64,000 nt of DNA from Dyadobacter chenwenxiniae. GTDB taxonomy: Bacteria; Bacteroidota; Bacteroidia; Cytophagales; Spirosomataceae. The stretch covers positions 620,001 to 684,000 of the forward strand of contig NZ_CP094997.1 of the NCBI RefSeq assembly GCF_022869785.1. Direction: 5' to 3'. This document shows, one piece after another, positions 9,301 to 17,201 of the stretch (position 1 is the first letter of the stretch; each line of letters begins with the position of its first letter). A program made the translations under genes and the position numbers. Under the pieces are notes generated by a model, which was not told the origin of the DNA, ran no database searches, and saw only the letters and a list, made by a program, of their open reading frames with translations.

Positions 9301-10197
9301 GAGGCGGCAAAAAACTTTTTGGTAACATTACAAAACCCAAATGCACCCGTCGATCAGCGGCGAAAAGCATTGCAGGCATTGGCAACCAGACAACGGCCTG
9401 AATTAGTTGCTGAACTGCCTAATTTGCTTAAAAACAATGATTTAAAACTCGACGCAATCCGCGCCGTGGCAGGCTACGACAGCGAACTGCTGGGTAAATT
9501 GCTTATTGATCAATATCCGAAATTCAATACAGCCGAAAAAGCGGAAGCCATCCAAACACTGGCTTCCAGGCCAAAATCAGGCTGGTTGCTCACTCAGGCC
9601 ATTTCCAAAAATGTAATTCCCAAAAAGGATATTCCCACCTATGTAGCGCGTCAGCTCAGACGAGTGGTAGGAAGTGGTTTTGTAGAAGTTTGGGGGCCGA
9701 TTGATCATGTGGCGTTCGATGAAAAGGCTTATAAAAAGTACAAAAGCCTGTTAACGGATAAGAACGTTTCCGAAGCCAGCCGCAACCACGGTCGAATGAT
9801 TTTCCAAAGAACTTGTGCGCCCTGTCATAAGCTATATGGAGAGGGCGGCATCATCGGCCCGGAACTGACCGGTTCGAACCGTGCTAATCTGGATTATCTG
9901 CTGGGTAACATTCTGGATCCGAGCGGCGAAATTCAGGACGATTACAAAATGGTGGTCGTGACCACTCGCGACGGGCGCACATATGTAGGCAACATTGCCA
10001 AGGAAACCGAGCGACAGGTCACATTGCGCATTGTAGGGCAGGATGCGGTTGCTATCAATAAATCCGACATTCAGACGCGCGAGGTGACGCCGGTTTCGAT
10101 GATGCCTTCGGGGCTTTTGGAAGCATTGTCGGATAAGGAAGTGACGGAGTTGGTTGCTTATCTGAAGACAACAGCCCAAGTTGAATTACCCAAATAA
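6355..10197 (+). CDS. DUF6807 / PVC-type dehydrogenase / HEAT / cytochrome c fusion
   Basis: A 1280-residue exported protein, with a hydrophobic signal at residues 8-22. Four parts can be read. Residues about 35-305 are a DUF6807 (PmoA-like) domain with HHKHQTGIYWGY and YFHHPDGDYW. Residues about 335-720 are the PVC-type membrane-bound dehydrogenase beta-propeller (MAFCWDDKGRMWIAE, then a GDSRILILEDTNGDG calcium-loop-like motif). Residues about 730-1090 are helical HEAT-like repeats (RAMWALQ, YVRGWAIQFL). Residues about 1140-1275 are a cytochrome c domain with the heme motif CAPCH, Cys1154 to His1158. Such proteins are thought to oxidise sugars in the periplasm; the substrate is unknown. It is first in an operon with 10276 and 11428. 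Confidence 0.88.
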   Translation: MNLVRSAPLFFLFLLFNFGYNFKNSSAVSKKTPVAENSLTAVQNEAGETISIFSGTDKKPILVQNAKANFRPYLHPIVAPDGKGVLTEYSPGHHKHQTGIYWGYTRVNGRDYFHHPDGDYWKRVSARVIEAKGTEVKWQTVYNLLDSTGKAVLTETQNWSMRFKDGKYLLDLEWNGEAQTDVTIGKYDYGGLFVRMPWKEGIKGDVINAARQKNEKAEGQAAMWVDIGMQVEGRDNLAHIAILDHPENKGYPQTWRVDTQLGAGPARARKADWHIKKGDTETIKHELVIYTGELNDVELNKTFGEFIGNNGTYNTAALWAIAQKEGKEAKFLSAQEAVEAMTIKDGFQVNAYASEPMMTQPMAFCWDDKGRMWIAENKDYESRGKGFSNAGDSRILILEDTNGDGVADSRKVFMEGIAFPSAIAVGFDGVFVGAPPNLLFVPDKNGDDKADMEDIEVRLTGWGIRDRHETLNSFHWGPDGWLYGLQGFATPSKVGKPKDKGKLYKHKDPFPENFEVENGVDINGGVWRYHPTKAIFEVVAHGFSNPWGIDYDAKGQLLMTACVIPHLWHVIPGGIYHRQGGQHFNPYVYNDIKTIADHTHRSAHGGARVYLSDAFPESERGKIFMANIHEHGILSDILTPKGSGFSGKHGDDFMMANNAQWVGFSMEIGPEGGMYVLDWHDADICGSDVLNSETGRIFRIMPKVSHAENWKGRYDDLAKMSDLQLADLQTSKSEWHARRARIILQNRAAKGKLSKDALEKLTSIYSKDSNADYRLRAMWALQVSNGLDMNALSKALDDNDPYVRGWAIQFLCENNKPSTEDIAKFVKLSKSDPSPVVRLYLASALQRMDEAQRWSIAENLIANQTDAGDHNIPKMIWYGIEPLVKTNPARALEMAGKSKIPMVTQFIARRAVDADAVETVVAAIGKMPANHVALMEGMRDGLEGRTDIKTPANWKAVYASLKQANEPAAKLALEISQHFGDTEAAKNFLVTLQNPNAPVDQRRKALQALATRQRPELVAELPNLLKNNDLKLDAIRAVAGYDSELLGKLLIDQYPKFNTAEKAEAIQTLASRPKSGWLLTQAISKNVIPKKDIPTYVARQLRRVVGSGFVEVWGPIDHVAFDEKAYKKYKSLLTDKNVSEASRNHGRMIFQRTCAPCHKLYGEGGIIGPELTGSNRANLDYLLGNILDPSGEIQDDYKMVVVTTRDGRTYVGNIAKETERQVTLRIVGQDAVAINKSDIQTREVTPVSMMPSGLLEALSDKEVTELVAYLKTTAQVELPK

Positions 10198-10200
10198 ATA

Positions 10201-10225
10201 TTACAATACCAGTAATTTATTGTAA
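10201..10225 (+). other. Small intercistronic hairpin
   Basis: TTACAAT (10201-10207) and ATTGTAA (10219-10225) can pair with an 11-base loop, just after the dehydrogenase stop. There is no T-run, so it is not a standard terminator. It may stabilise or weakly attenuate the operon messenger RNA. Confidence 0.35.
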
Positions 10226-10275
10226 CAGATCTGCTTTTGATTTAAATTATATTCCAAATTAAAAAGGAGATCGTT

Positions 10276-11400
10276 ATGCGGGCATATTACAGGATTTTAT
10301 TTGCGCTTATTGTTCTCATTGCTACAAACATTCACGTAAAAGCCGAACAACCAGAGACATTGAAGATCGGCGCCGCCGCCCCGGATTTCAACTTGATGGG
10401 CGTTGATGGTAAAAAATATTCGCTGAAAAGCTTTGCCGCAGCGCCGGTTTTGGCGATCGTTTTTACCTGCAACCATTGTCCAACCGCCCAGGCTTACGAA
10501 GAGCGGATCAAGAAATTAACGGCTGATTACAAGTCCAAAGGCTTCGCGCTGATCGCCATTTCTTCCAACGACCCGAAAGCCATCCGCCTGGATGAGCTCG
10601 GTTACACGGATTTGAGCGACACTTACGAGGAAATGAAAGTCCGCGCCAAGGATATGGCTTACAATTTTCCCTATCTGTTTGACGGCGACGATCAGAAGAC
10701 CGCATTGGCTTACGGACCGGTCGCTACGCCGCACATTTTTGTCTTTGACAAAGCCAGAAAACTTCAATATCACGGTCGCATTGACGACGTTGAAAAGCCG
10801 ACAGGCACGCCCAAAAATCTGGATGCAAAAAATGCCATTGAAGCCCTTCTGGCCAACAAACCAGTCCCTGTTCCGTCGACCAAAACATTTGGCTGCTCCA
10901 TGAAGTGGATCTCCAAAGAAGACGGTGTGCAAAAAGAAAAGGCTGGCTGGGCAAAGGAACCGGTGACTTTGGAAACCATTGACGAAGCTGGAATCAAAGA
11001 ATTGATTGGCAACAAAACGGATAAACTGCGCCTAATCAATGTATGGGCAACCTGGTGCGGCCCCTGCGTTACGGAATTTCCTGATTTCATGACCATGCAC
11101 CACATGTATCGCGGCCGCGATTTTGAATTTGTGTCCATCAGCGCCGATAGCCCTGATAAAAAGGAAAAAGCTTTGAAGTTTTTGCAAGGGAAATTCGCCT
11201 CCAATAAGAATTACATCTTCAATGTTGAAGACAAGTATAAACTGATCGAAGCCATCGATCCCAAATGGCAGGGCGCATTGCCTTACACGATTTTGGTGGA
11301 GCCGGGCGGAAAAATCGTGTACGCGCAGCAAGGCCCGATTGACCCGCATAAGATGAAAAAGATAGTCGTTGAAAATAAATACGTAGGCAGATATTACTAA
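10276..11400 (+). CDS. Double thioredoxin-fold periplasmic protein (AhpC/TSA-like plus TlpA-like)
   Basis: A 374-residue protein with a Sec signal peptide (residues 1-24, ending VKA). Residues 28-190 are a redoxin domain of the type with IVFTCNHCPTAQAYEERI, with Cys65 and Cys68 at the active site. Residues about 225-374 are a second thioredoxin fold with the TlpA/ResA motif WATWCGPC, Cys261 and Cys264. The fusion thus carries two CxxC pairs. Being second in the operon behind a cytochrome c fusion fits a role in keeping heme-binding cysteines reduced or in periplasmic redox, which is inference. A strong purine-rich site (AAAAAGGAG) precedes the ATG. Confidence 0.88.
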   Translation: MRAYYRILFALIVLIATNIHVKAEQPETLKIGAAAPDFNLMGVDGKKYSLKSFAAAPVLAIVFTCNHCPTAQAYEERIKKLTADYKSKGFALIAISSNDPKAIRLDELGYTDLSDTYEEMKVRAKDMAYNFPYLFDGDDQKTALAYGPVATPHIFVFDKARKLQYHGRIDDVEKPTGTPKNLDAKNAIEALLANKPVPVPSTKTFGCSMKWISKEDGVQKEKAGWAKEPVTLETIDEAGIKELIGNKTDKLRLINVWATWCGPCVTEFPDFMTMHHMYRGRDFEFVSISADSPDKKEKALKFLQGKFASNKNYIFNVEDKYKLIEAIDPKWQGALPYTILVEPGGKIVYAQQGPIDPHKMKKIVVENKYVGRYY

Positions 11401-11427
11401 CAATCAGATCATTAACCTTTACGAATC

Positions 11428-12426
11428 ATGGCAGAACACGAAATTTCAAGACGGCAGTTTTTAAGTGCATCTGCACTTTTAACGGCTGGCGTGGGCCTTT
11501 TGCCGAGCGCGGGCTTCGGCTTTCCGTCTTATATTAAAAATCTGGGCAAACCCAATTCATTATTCAACGGCGTGCAGGTGGGCGCGATCACTTATTCGTG
11601 GCGGAGCATGCCGGGCGGCGCGGAAGACATTTTGAAGTATTGCATTGATGCCAATATCAGCGCCATTGAACTGATGGGGCCGACAGGTGAAATATTCGCC
11701 GGCGCGCCCGAGGGGCCAAAAATGCCGCCCTGGACCGGCGGAAAGCGTCCCGAACTCACGGATGAGCAAAAAGCAGCCCAAGCCGAACATCTGGTGAAGA
11801 TGGCCGAATGGCGCGCCAAAGTTCCAATGGACAAATTTGTGCAGCTGCGCAAAATGTACAACGATGCCGGCGTGAGCATTTACGCATTCAAGCCGTCGGC
11901 ATTGGGTGAGAAAAACACGGATCAGGAAGTGGATTATGCCTTCCGGGCGGCCAAAGCTTTGGGTGCGAATCAAGCCACAATTGAACAACCGAATGATCCC
12001 GCGCAAACCAAAAGACTGGGTGATATTGCAGCTAAAAACAAAGTTTATGTAGGTTACCACGGCCACACGCAACAAACGCCAACGTGGTGGGACACGGCTT
12101 TGAACCAATCGAAATACAATGCGATGAACTTTGATATGGGACATTACGTGGCCGCAGGTTTCGACCCGATCCCGTTGATCGAAACCAAACACGACCACAT
12201 TGTGAGCATGCACGTAAAGGACCGGAAAAACAAGGAAAACGGCGGCGCCAATGTGGTTTGGGGACAAGGCGATACGCCGATCACAGCCGCATTGGAACTC
12301 ATGCGCGCCAGAAAATACAAGTTCCCGGCAACCATTGAGCTGGAATATGAGATCCCTGCTGGCTCGGATGCGGTGAAGGAAACAGCCAAGTGCGTTGAGT
12401 ACGCAAGGAAGGCACTAGGGGCGTAA
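11428..12426 (+). CDS. Tat-exported sugar phosphate isomerase/epimerase-like protein
   Basis: A 332-residue protein with a twin-arginine signal, SRRQFLSASALLTAGVGLLP (residues 7-26). The rest is a xylose-isomerase-like TIM barrel (AP endonuclease 2 fold): ISAIELMGPTGE, VYVGYHGHTQ, MNFDMGHYV, HVKDRKN and a final IELEYEIP carry the usual metal-binding His/Glu/Asp positions. Members epimerise or isomerise sugars, and exported ones are common in glycan-degrading Bacteroidota. It is last in the operon with the dehydrogenase fusion and the redoxin, 27 bases after the latter, and is followed by a terminator. Confidence 0.88.
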   Translation: MAEHEISRRQFLSASALLTAGVGLLPSAGFGFPSYIKNLGKPNSLFNGVQVGAITYSWRSMPGGAEDILKYCIDANISAIELMGPTGEIFAGAPEGPKMPPWTGGKRPELTDEQKAAQAEHLVKMAEWRAKVPMDKFVQLRKMYNDAGVSIYAFKPSALGEKNTDQEVDYAFRAAKALGANQATIEQPNDPAQTKRLGDIAAKNKVYVGYHGHTQQTPTWWDTALNQSKYNAMNFDMGHYVAAGFDPIPLIETKHDHIVSMHVKDRKNKENGGANVVWGQGDTPITAALELMRARKYKFPATIELEYEIPAGSDAVKETAKCVEYARKALGA

Positions 12427-12452
12427 GCTCAGCTACTATATGTGATTATGAG

Positions 12453-12485
12453 GCCGTTGCAGACTTAACTTGCAGCGGCTTTTTT
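12453..12485 (+). terminator. Terminator of the 6355-12426 operon
   Basis: GCCGTTGCA and TGCAGCGGC pair (one G-U) around a short loop and are followed by TTTTTT. Confidence 0.85.
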
Positions 12486-12514
12486 GTATTAAATCAAAAA
12501 AAATTACCTAAACA

Positions 12515-12544
12515 TTTGTTCGTACGAAATTTTTCCTACCTTTG
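12515..12544 (+). promoter_or_regulatory. BlaI-M56 promoter with operator-like palindrome in its spacer
   Basis: TTTG at 12515-12518 and TACCTTTG at 12537-12544 are 18 bases apart, a good Bacteroidota promoter. The perfect 10-base palindrome TTCGTACGAA lies at 12519-12528, directly after the upstream element. A repressor bound there would block RNA polymerase. The natural candidate is the BlaI-like protein encoded next. The start point would be about 12551, 18 bases before the ATG. Confidence 0.7.
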
Positions 12545-12568
12545 ATCTGTTGACACAAAATCAGTAAA

Positions 12569-12934
12569 ATGGAGCCTACAAAATCAGAATTGGAAATATT
12601 ACAGGTGCTTTGGGAGCACGGCCCATCGACCGTCAGGTTTGTGAATGATAAGTTGAATGAGGAAAAGCGGGCAGTGCAGTATTCTTCAACATTGAAGCTG
12701 ATGCAGATTATGGCTGAAAAAGGCATCGTGATACGCGATGAGAGCAGCATGAAGCATGTATATATTCCGGCGGAAGCAGAGGATAAAACGAAGAGTGCGT
12801 TACTGGAAAAGTTTGTGGATTCAATGTATAAAGGCTCGGCTTCGAACCTGGTTATGCAGCTTTTTGGTAACAAAAACACTTCACAGGAAGAGTTAAATGA
12901 GATCAAGGATTTTTTGAAAAAGCTGGATAAGTAA
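12569..12934 (+). CDS. BlaI/MecI/CopY family transcriptional repressor
   Basis: A 121-residue protein. Residues 1-75 form the winged helix typical of BlaI (PTKSELEILQVLWEHGPSTV, then YSSTLKLMQIMAEKGIVIRD), and the C-terminal half is the dimerisation helix region ending in EIKDFLKKLDK. Family members bind palindromic operators as dimers and are cleaved when the partner membrane metallopeptidase is activated. Here the partner gene follows 23 bases downstream, and a 10-base palindrome sits in the promoter. The inducing signal is unknown; in Bacteroidota such pairs often have nothing to do with beta-lactams. Confidence 0.92.
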   Translation: MEPTKSELEILQVLWEHGPSTVRFVNDKLNEEKRAVQYSSTLKLMQIMAEKGIVIRDESSMKHVYIPAEAEDKTKSALLEKFVDSMYKGSASNLVMQLFGNKNTSQEELNEIKDFLKKLDK

Positions 12935-12957
12935 TCACTTGATAATCCCGGTTGGCC

Positions 12958-14298
12958 ATGAATTTCAATGAATTGTATTTTCAAAAACTGGTTCAGGCGC
13001 TCAGCCTCACCTTGATCCATTCGCTTTGGCAGGGCCTGATCGCCGCCGTCATCGCCGGAACGATACTCATGTTGACCAAAAAGGCGAAACCGGCGCTGCG
13101 GTATAATTTGCTGGCGACATTGCTCTTTGCTTTGGTGCTCACCTCGGCCTACACTTTCGCAAGCCTCTTGTTTTCTGAAAATGAATTCGTTAATAATCAT
13201 TTAAGTAATTCAGAATCAGTTCGGTTCGCCGTAGCTGGCAAAGTTTCTATCTCAGAAAAAATAGCATTTGCGGGTAGTGATAATAGGGTCTGGATTTCGT
13301 ATCTGATGGATTTTTGCAGCAGCCAAGCACAGGTAATCGCAACGATCTGGTTTGTTGTTTTTTCATTTAAATCTTTTCAGGCCACAGCAGGATTTTTATA
13401 TCTGCAAAAAGTCAAAAAACACAACGCGCATCCACTTCGCGAAAGTTGGAGATTGAGGTTTGATATCCTTGCAAAAAAAATGAAAATCAGTCAAGCCATT
13501 CAGGTCATTGAGTCCGAACACGTGCTGGTTCCGATGGTGATCGGTTTTCTGAAACCAATGGTCATCATTCCGTTTGGCATATTTATAAACCTTCCTGAAA
13601 CGCAGATCGAGGCCATCGTTTTGCACGAATTGGCACACATTAAAAGGCGTGATTACGTGGTGAATCTCATGCAGATTTTCTGTGAAAACATCTTTTTCTT
13701 CAATCCCGCATTGCTATGGCTGTCGAGCCTCATTCGGGAAGAGCGTGAGCATTGCTGTGACGATCTGGCAATTTCTGTGATGGAGAATAAGACGTCATTT
13801 GTGCACGCGCTGGTTTCTTTTCAGGAGTACCATGTGACTGGTTCAGCGTTTGAAATGGCTTTTTCGAGAAATCGTAATCACTTGCTGGACAGGATCAAGC
13901 GAATTATTTATAACAACAATAAACCTTTGAACGCCATGGAAAAATTATTTGTAACATTCAGTCTGCTCACCGCCGTCGCATTGTCTGCTACCATCTCGCA
14001 GGAAGCCCCGCAGCCAGCTCTCGTGAAAGTTGTTTCAGCCACTGTAAGTTCAAAGCCAAAGGTCGAGCCGGCGCGGGATCTCCCAGCCGAACGGAAAGTG
14101 ATTGCAGTCGTAAATCAGGACACATTGCCTAAGAAGAAGAAATTGCAAAAGCCAGTAACTGTTCAGTCAAAAGATGTGGAGGTTAATGAGAATGTATCAA
14201 TAAATACAGATGCTAATTCTCATTCGCAGGTAAATATTTCGAGCAATGGGGTTAGTACTTTTAAAGTGTATGTCAATGATAAGGGTTACGAATGGTGA
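12958..14298 (+). CDS. M56 (BlaR1-like) membrane metallopeptidase, frame ends early
   Basis: A 446-residue frame from the ATG at 12958; a TTG six bases earlier is less likely. The N-terminal part has hydrophobic segments at about residues 15-38, 45-67 and 115-135. The zinc motif HELAH is at residues 223-227, followed by EREHCCDDLA, the usual third-ligand region. A last membrane span lies near residue 320-338, then a periplasmic tail. The family senses a ligand and cleaves its BlaI partner. The tail stops at GYEW followed by TGA. Adding one G at the GGTGA would continue into VKVNGKIKAMLIDGKEIPEE, encoded at 14292-14453, which looks like the natural end. A one-base deletion, sequencing error or recoding are all possible. 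Confidence 0.88.
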   Translation: MNFNELYFQKLVQALSLTLIHSLWQGLIAAVIAGTILMLTKKAKPALRYNLLATLLFALVLTSAYTFASLLFSENEFVNNHLSNSESVRFAVAGKVSISEKIAFAGSDNRVWISYLMDFCSSQAQVIATIWFVVFSFKSFQATAGFLYLQKVKKHNAHPLRESWRLRFDILAKKMKISQAIQVIESEHVLVPMVIGFLKPMVIIPFGIFINLPETQIEAIVLHELAHIKRRDYVVNLMQIFCENIFFFNPALLWLSSLIREEREHCCDDLAISVMENKTSFVHALVSFQEYHVTGSAFEMAFSRNRNHLLDRIKRIIYNNNKPLNAMEKLFVTFSLLTAVALSATISQEAPQPALVKVVSATVSSKPKVEPARDLPAERKVIAVVNQDTLPKKKKLQKPVTVQSKDVEVNENVSINTDANSHSQVNISSNGVSTFKVYVNDKGYEW

Positions 14299-14453
14299 AG
14301 GTGAACGGGAAGATCAAAGCGATGCTGATTGATGGCAAAGAAATACCCGAAGAGCAATATCCAAAATATGAAAAGGAGTTTAATGCAATTTTGGAAAAAA
14401 TAGAAAAAGAACACGAGAAGGGAGAGGTAAAAGGAGAGGCAAACAATCGTTAA
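14292..14453 (+). pseudogene. Displaced C-terminal tail of the M56 peptidase
   Basis: A 53-codon frame beginning ATGGTGAAG, overlapping the M56 stop by seven bases in another frame. It reads VKVNGKIKAMLIDGKEIPEE and ends in a charged helix rich in Glu and Lys. It has no signal peptide or own promoter. The VNGK...DGKEIPEE pattern is what one expects at the periplasmic end of Bacteroidota M56 proteins, so I read it as the detached tail of the preceding gene rather than an independent gene. It could still be translated by restart at the overlapping ATG. Confidence 0.6.
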
Positions 14454-14535
14454 GTTACATTGCCGCGACAGCAACACAAGTATAACATTACGGCATTTGT
14501 ATTTTTATAAAAGTATCAAACGAACATGCCGGAAC

Positions 14536-15675
14536 ATGCATCGCAGGACTTTTATCAAAAATACGGCTGTAACCGTTGCAGCAGGGGCGGCCGCTTCGAC
14601 AGGTTTCTCCTTCAAAAATCAGAACGCGAAAAACAAGCTTCCAAAATGGAAGGGCTTTAATTTGCTGGATTTCTTTTCGCCAGACCCGGCTTCCAGCCGG
14701 AAGCCGACCACCGAGGAACAATTCAAATGGATGAGCGATTGGGGTTTTGATTTTGTCAGGATCCCGATGGCTTATCCTGCATATGTGAAGTTTGACCGCA
14801 GTCGCAATATTACGCCGGAAGAAGTTTATCAAATTGATGAACAGGCTGTTGAGCGCATTGACAAGCTTGTGACCACTGCTCATAAATACAACATGCACGT
14901 AAGCCTGAACCTGCACCGTGCGCCCGGTTACTGCATCAATGCAGGTTTCAACGAACCATACAATCTCTGGACAGATCAGAAAGCGCTGGATGCGTTTTGC
15001 TTTCACTGGAATATGTGGGCGAAGAGATATAAAGGTGTGTCAAACAAAAAGATCAGCTTCGATCTGCTGAACGAGCCCAGCATGCGTGAGGATATGAATG
15101 ATCAGCATTCGAAAAGGTCATCTGTTCCGGGTGCAGTCTACCGGAAACTGGCCATAGCAGCTTCGGAAGCGATCCGGAAAGAGAATCCGATGCACCTGAT
15201 TATTGCTGATGGCAATGATGTGGGCAGTTCGGTAATCCCGGAAATTGCAGATCTGGACATTGCGCAAAGCTGCCGGGGCTATCATCCGGGAATTATTTCA
15301 CATTACAAAGCACCCTGGGCAAATAAAGACCCCAACAATCTTCCCGAGCCGAAATGGCCGGGGCAGGTGGGAGACAAATATCTGAGCCGCGCGATGCTGG
15401 AAAGCTTTTACAAGCCGTGGATCGATATGGTTGGCAAAGGCGTCGGCGTGCATTGCGGCGAATGCGGATGCTGGAATAAAACGCCTCATGCAGTCTTCCT
15501 GGCTTGGTTCGGCGATGTGCTGGACATATTGACATCCAACGGAATCGGTTTCTCACTTTGGGAATTTGCGGGTGATTTTGGCGTGCTCGATTCGCGCCGC
15601 GACGATGTCGCGTACGAGGACTGGCACGGTCACAAGCTCGACCGCAAACTGCTCACTTTAATGATGAAATACTGA
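14536..15675 (+). CDS. Tat-exported glycoside hydrolase family 5 (cellulase fold)
   Basis: A 379-residue protein from the ATG that opens the twin-arginine signal MHRRTFIKNTAVTVAAGAAA; an upstream ATG at 14497 would only add residues ahead of this signal. The remainder is a (beta/alpha)8 GH5 barrel: WGFDFVRIPMAYPAY, SLNLHRAPGY, the acid/base Glu180 in DLLNEPS and the nucleophile Glu343 in SLWEFAGDFG. The family cleaves beta-glucans, mannans or related glycosides; the exact substrate cannot be stated. It ends five bases before the convergent VOC gene. Confidence 0.9.
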   Translation: MHRRTFIKNTAVTVAAGAAASTGFSFKNQNAKNKLPKWKGFNLLDFFSPDPASSRKPTTEEQFKWMSDWGFDFVRIPMAYPAYVKFDRSRNITPEEVYQIDEQAVERIDKLVTTAHKYNMHVSLNLHRAPGYCINAGFNEPYNLWTDQKALDAFCFHWNMWAKRYKGVSNKKISFDLLNEPSMREDMNDQHSKRSSVPGAVYRKLAIAASEAIRKENPMHLIIADGNDVGSSVIPEIADLDIAQSCRGYHPGIISHYKAPWANKDPNNLPEPKWPGQVGDKYLSRAMLESFYKPWIDMVGKGVGVHCGECGCWNKTPHAVFLAWFGDVLDILTSNGIGFSLWEFAGDFGVLDSRRDDVAYEDWHGHKLDRKLLTLMMKY

Positions 15676-15680
15676 AAACC

Positions 15681-16175
15681 TTAGCCAAGTTCAGCAAGTA
15701 AGCCTCTCAAATTGAGGTTCTTGGTGTACATTTCGACCGTTCCGTCGGGCATGAAATTCCAAAGCTCTTTGGGACGGTCCCAGTACAATTCCACGCCATT
15801 GTTGTCGGGATCATTGAGATACAATGCTTCCGAAACACCGTGATCGCTGGCGCCGGAGAGTGGGTAACCAGCCTGTTGCAGGCGGTTGAAAATCATCGCA
15901 AGATCTTTGCGCGTAGGATAAAGGATAGCGGTGTGAAACAAGCCGACGCCATGCTGCGGTGCGGCAGGAGCGCCCGCGCTATACCAGGTGTTGAGGCCAA
16001 TATGATGGTGGTAACCGCCTGCTGAGATGAATGCTGCCTGCGTTCCGTAACGTGCCATGATTTCAAATCCCAGCAGGCCGCAATAAAAATCCAGTGCTTT
16101 GTCCAGGTCGGATACTTTCAGATGGACGTGTCCAATGCTCGTTTTGACGGGAACTTTGTATGCTTCGGGTTCCAT
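15681..16175 (-). CDS. VOC-fold protein, catechol 2,3-dioxygenase-like
   Basis: A 164-residue protein with one vicinal-oxygen-chelate domain. It opens with SIGHVHLKVSDLDKALDFYC and carries GGYHHHIGLNTW and NGVELYWDRP, giving the expected metal ligands: a His at residue 16 or 18, a His in HHH and a Glu in VELY. The sequence resembles the half-length CatE-like branch of extradiol dioxygenases, but substrate and activity cannot be deduced; a glyoxalase-like role is also possible. There is no signal peptide. It is transcribed alone and starts about 110 bases from the divergent gene at 16286. Confidence 0.88.
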   Translation of the reverse strand: MEPEAYKVPVKTSIGHVHLKVSDLDKALDFYCGLLGFEIMARYGTQAAFISAGGYHHHIGLNTWYSAGAPAAPQHGVGLFHTAILYPTRKDLAMIFNRLQQAGYPLSGASDHGVSEALYLNDPDNNGVELYWDRPKELWNFMPDGTVEMYTKNLNLRGLLAELG

Positions 16176-16285
16176 AGGGAGGGTAGTTTAAGGTGATTTT
16201 GTCAATCAATTTACATCATCTTTCGGTAAATTATTCCTTGTTGCACCTTTACCAAGATATCCGTGTACAATAAGCTATTAATTGA

Positions 16286-17200
16286 ATGAACCGCAGAACC
16301 GCTTTATCCTCTATCCTGGCCGTTTCGGGCGCAGGAATGTTACCAGCCGAAGCAACACCGACCAAATCCCAGTCTTTCATTTATTCCCTCAATATGAGCA
16401 CATTGCGTGGTCATAAGCTGGGTTTCAGGAAGGAGTTGGAAGTGGCCGCGAAAGCAGGGTTTGGATCGGTGGAAATCTGGATTAACACTTTGCAGGACTA
16501 TCTGAAAGAAGGCGGAACGTTAAAGGAAGCCAGAAAGATCATTGATGACCTGGGCATTAAGGTGGAAGACGCCATCGGTTTTGCGACCTGGATCGTGGAT
16601 GATGAATCTGCACGTTCGAAGGCTATTGAACAGCTGAAAGTAGAGATGGACCAACTCGCGCAAATCGGCTGTCCGCGCATTGCGGCACCTCCGATGGGTG
16701 CCACTACGGGCGCTTCGCTGGATCTGGCAAAAGTGGCTGAGCGTTACCGGACCATTCTGGAATTGGGTGATAAAACGGGCGTGGTTCCGCATCTGGAACT
16801 TTGGGGTTTTTCTAAAAATCTGAGCCGGGTAGGAGAGATCTTGTATGTTGCTGTGGAGTCAGGACATCCGTCGGCGCGACTACTCATGGACGTTTATCAT
16901 TTGCACAAAGGCGGCTCGGGCATGGATGCGGTGAAGGATGTTGGTAAGCCATTGGTTGAGATTTTTCACATTAACGATTATCCTGCGACGCCCCCGCGCG
17001 AAACCATTACAGATGCCGACCGTGTGTATGCAGGCGATGGCGTAGCACCATTGAAAGAACTTTTAAAATCGCTCAAAAACCCGGATCGCCCCGTCATTCT
17101 TTCTTTTGAAGTTTTCAACAAAGATTACTATGCGCAGGACGCATTGTTAGTTGCGAAAACAGGGCTCGCTAAAATGAAGAAAGTGACCGAAGGCGTTTAA
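16286..17200 (+). CDS. Exported sugar isomerase/epimerase-like TIM barrel
   Basis: A 304-residue protein. The start MNRRTALSSILAVSGAGMLP has a twin arginine and a hydrophobic stretch ending in AEA, so Tat export is likely. The body is a xylose-isomerase-like barrel: GFGSVEIWINTL, VVPHLELWGF with the metal-binding Glu, LLMDVYHLHKGG with Asp and His, and IFHINDYPA. It is related in fold, not closely in sequence, to the protein at 11428. It converges with the next minus-strand gene with only one base between the stop codons. Confidence 0.88.
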   Translation: MNRRTALSSILAVSGAGMLPAEATPTKSQSFIYSLNMSTLRGHKLGFRKELEVAAKAGFGSVEIWINTLQDYLKEGGTLKEARKIIDDLGIKVEDAIGFATWIVDDESARSKAIEQLKVEMDQLAQIGCPRIAAPPMGATTGASLDLAKVAERYRTILELGDKTGVVPHLELWGFSKNLSRVGEILYVAVESGHPSARLLMDVYHLHKGGSGMDAVKDVGKPLVEIFHINDYPATPPRETITDADRVYAGDGVAPLKELLKSLKNPDRPVILSFEVFNKDYYAQDALLVAKTGLAKMKKVTEGV

Positions 17201-17201
17201 T

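Noticed and set aside
11560..12267. 235-codon minus-strand frame inside the sugar isomerase-like gene
   Set aside because: Lies antisense to a clear family member; no recognisable domain.
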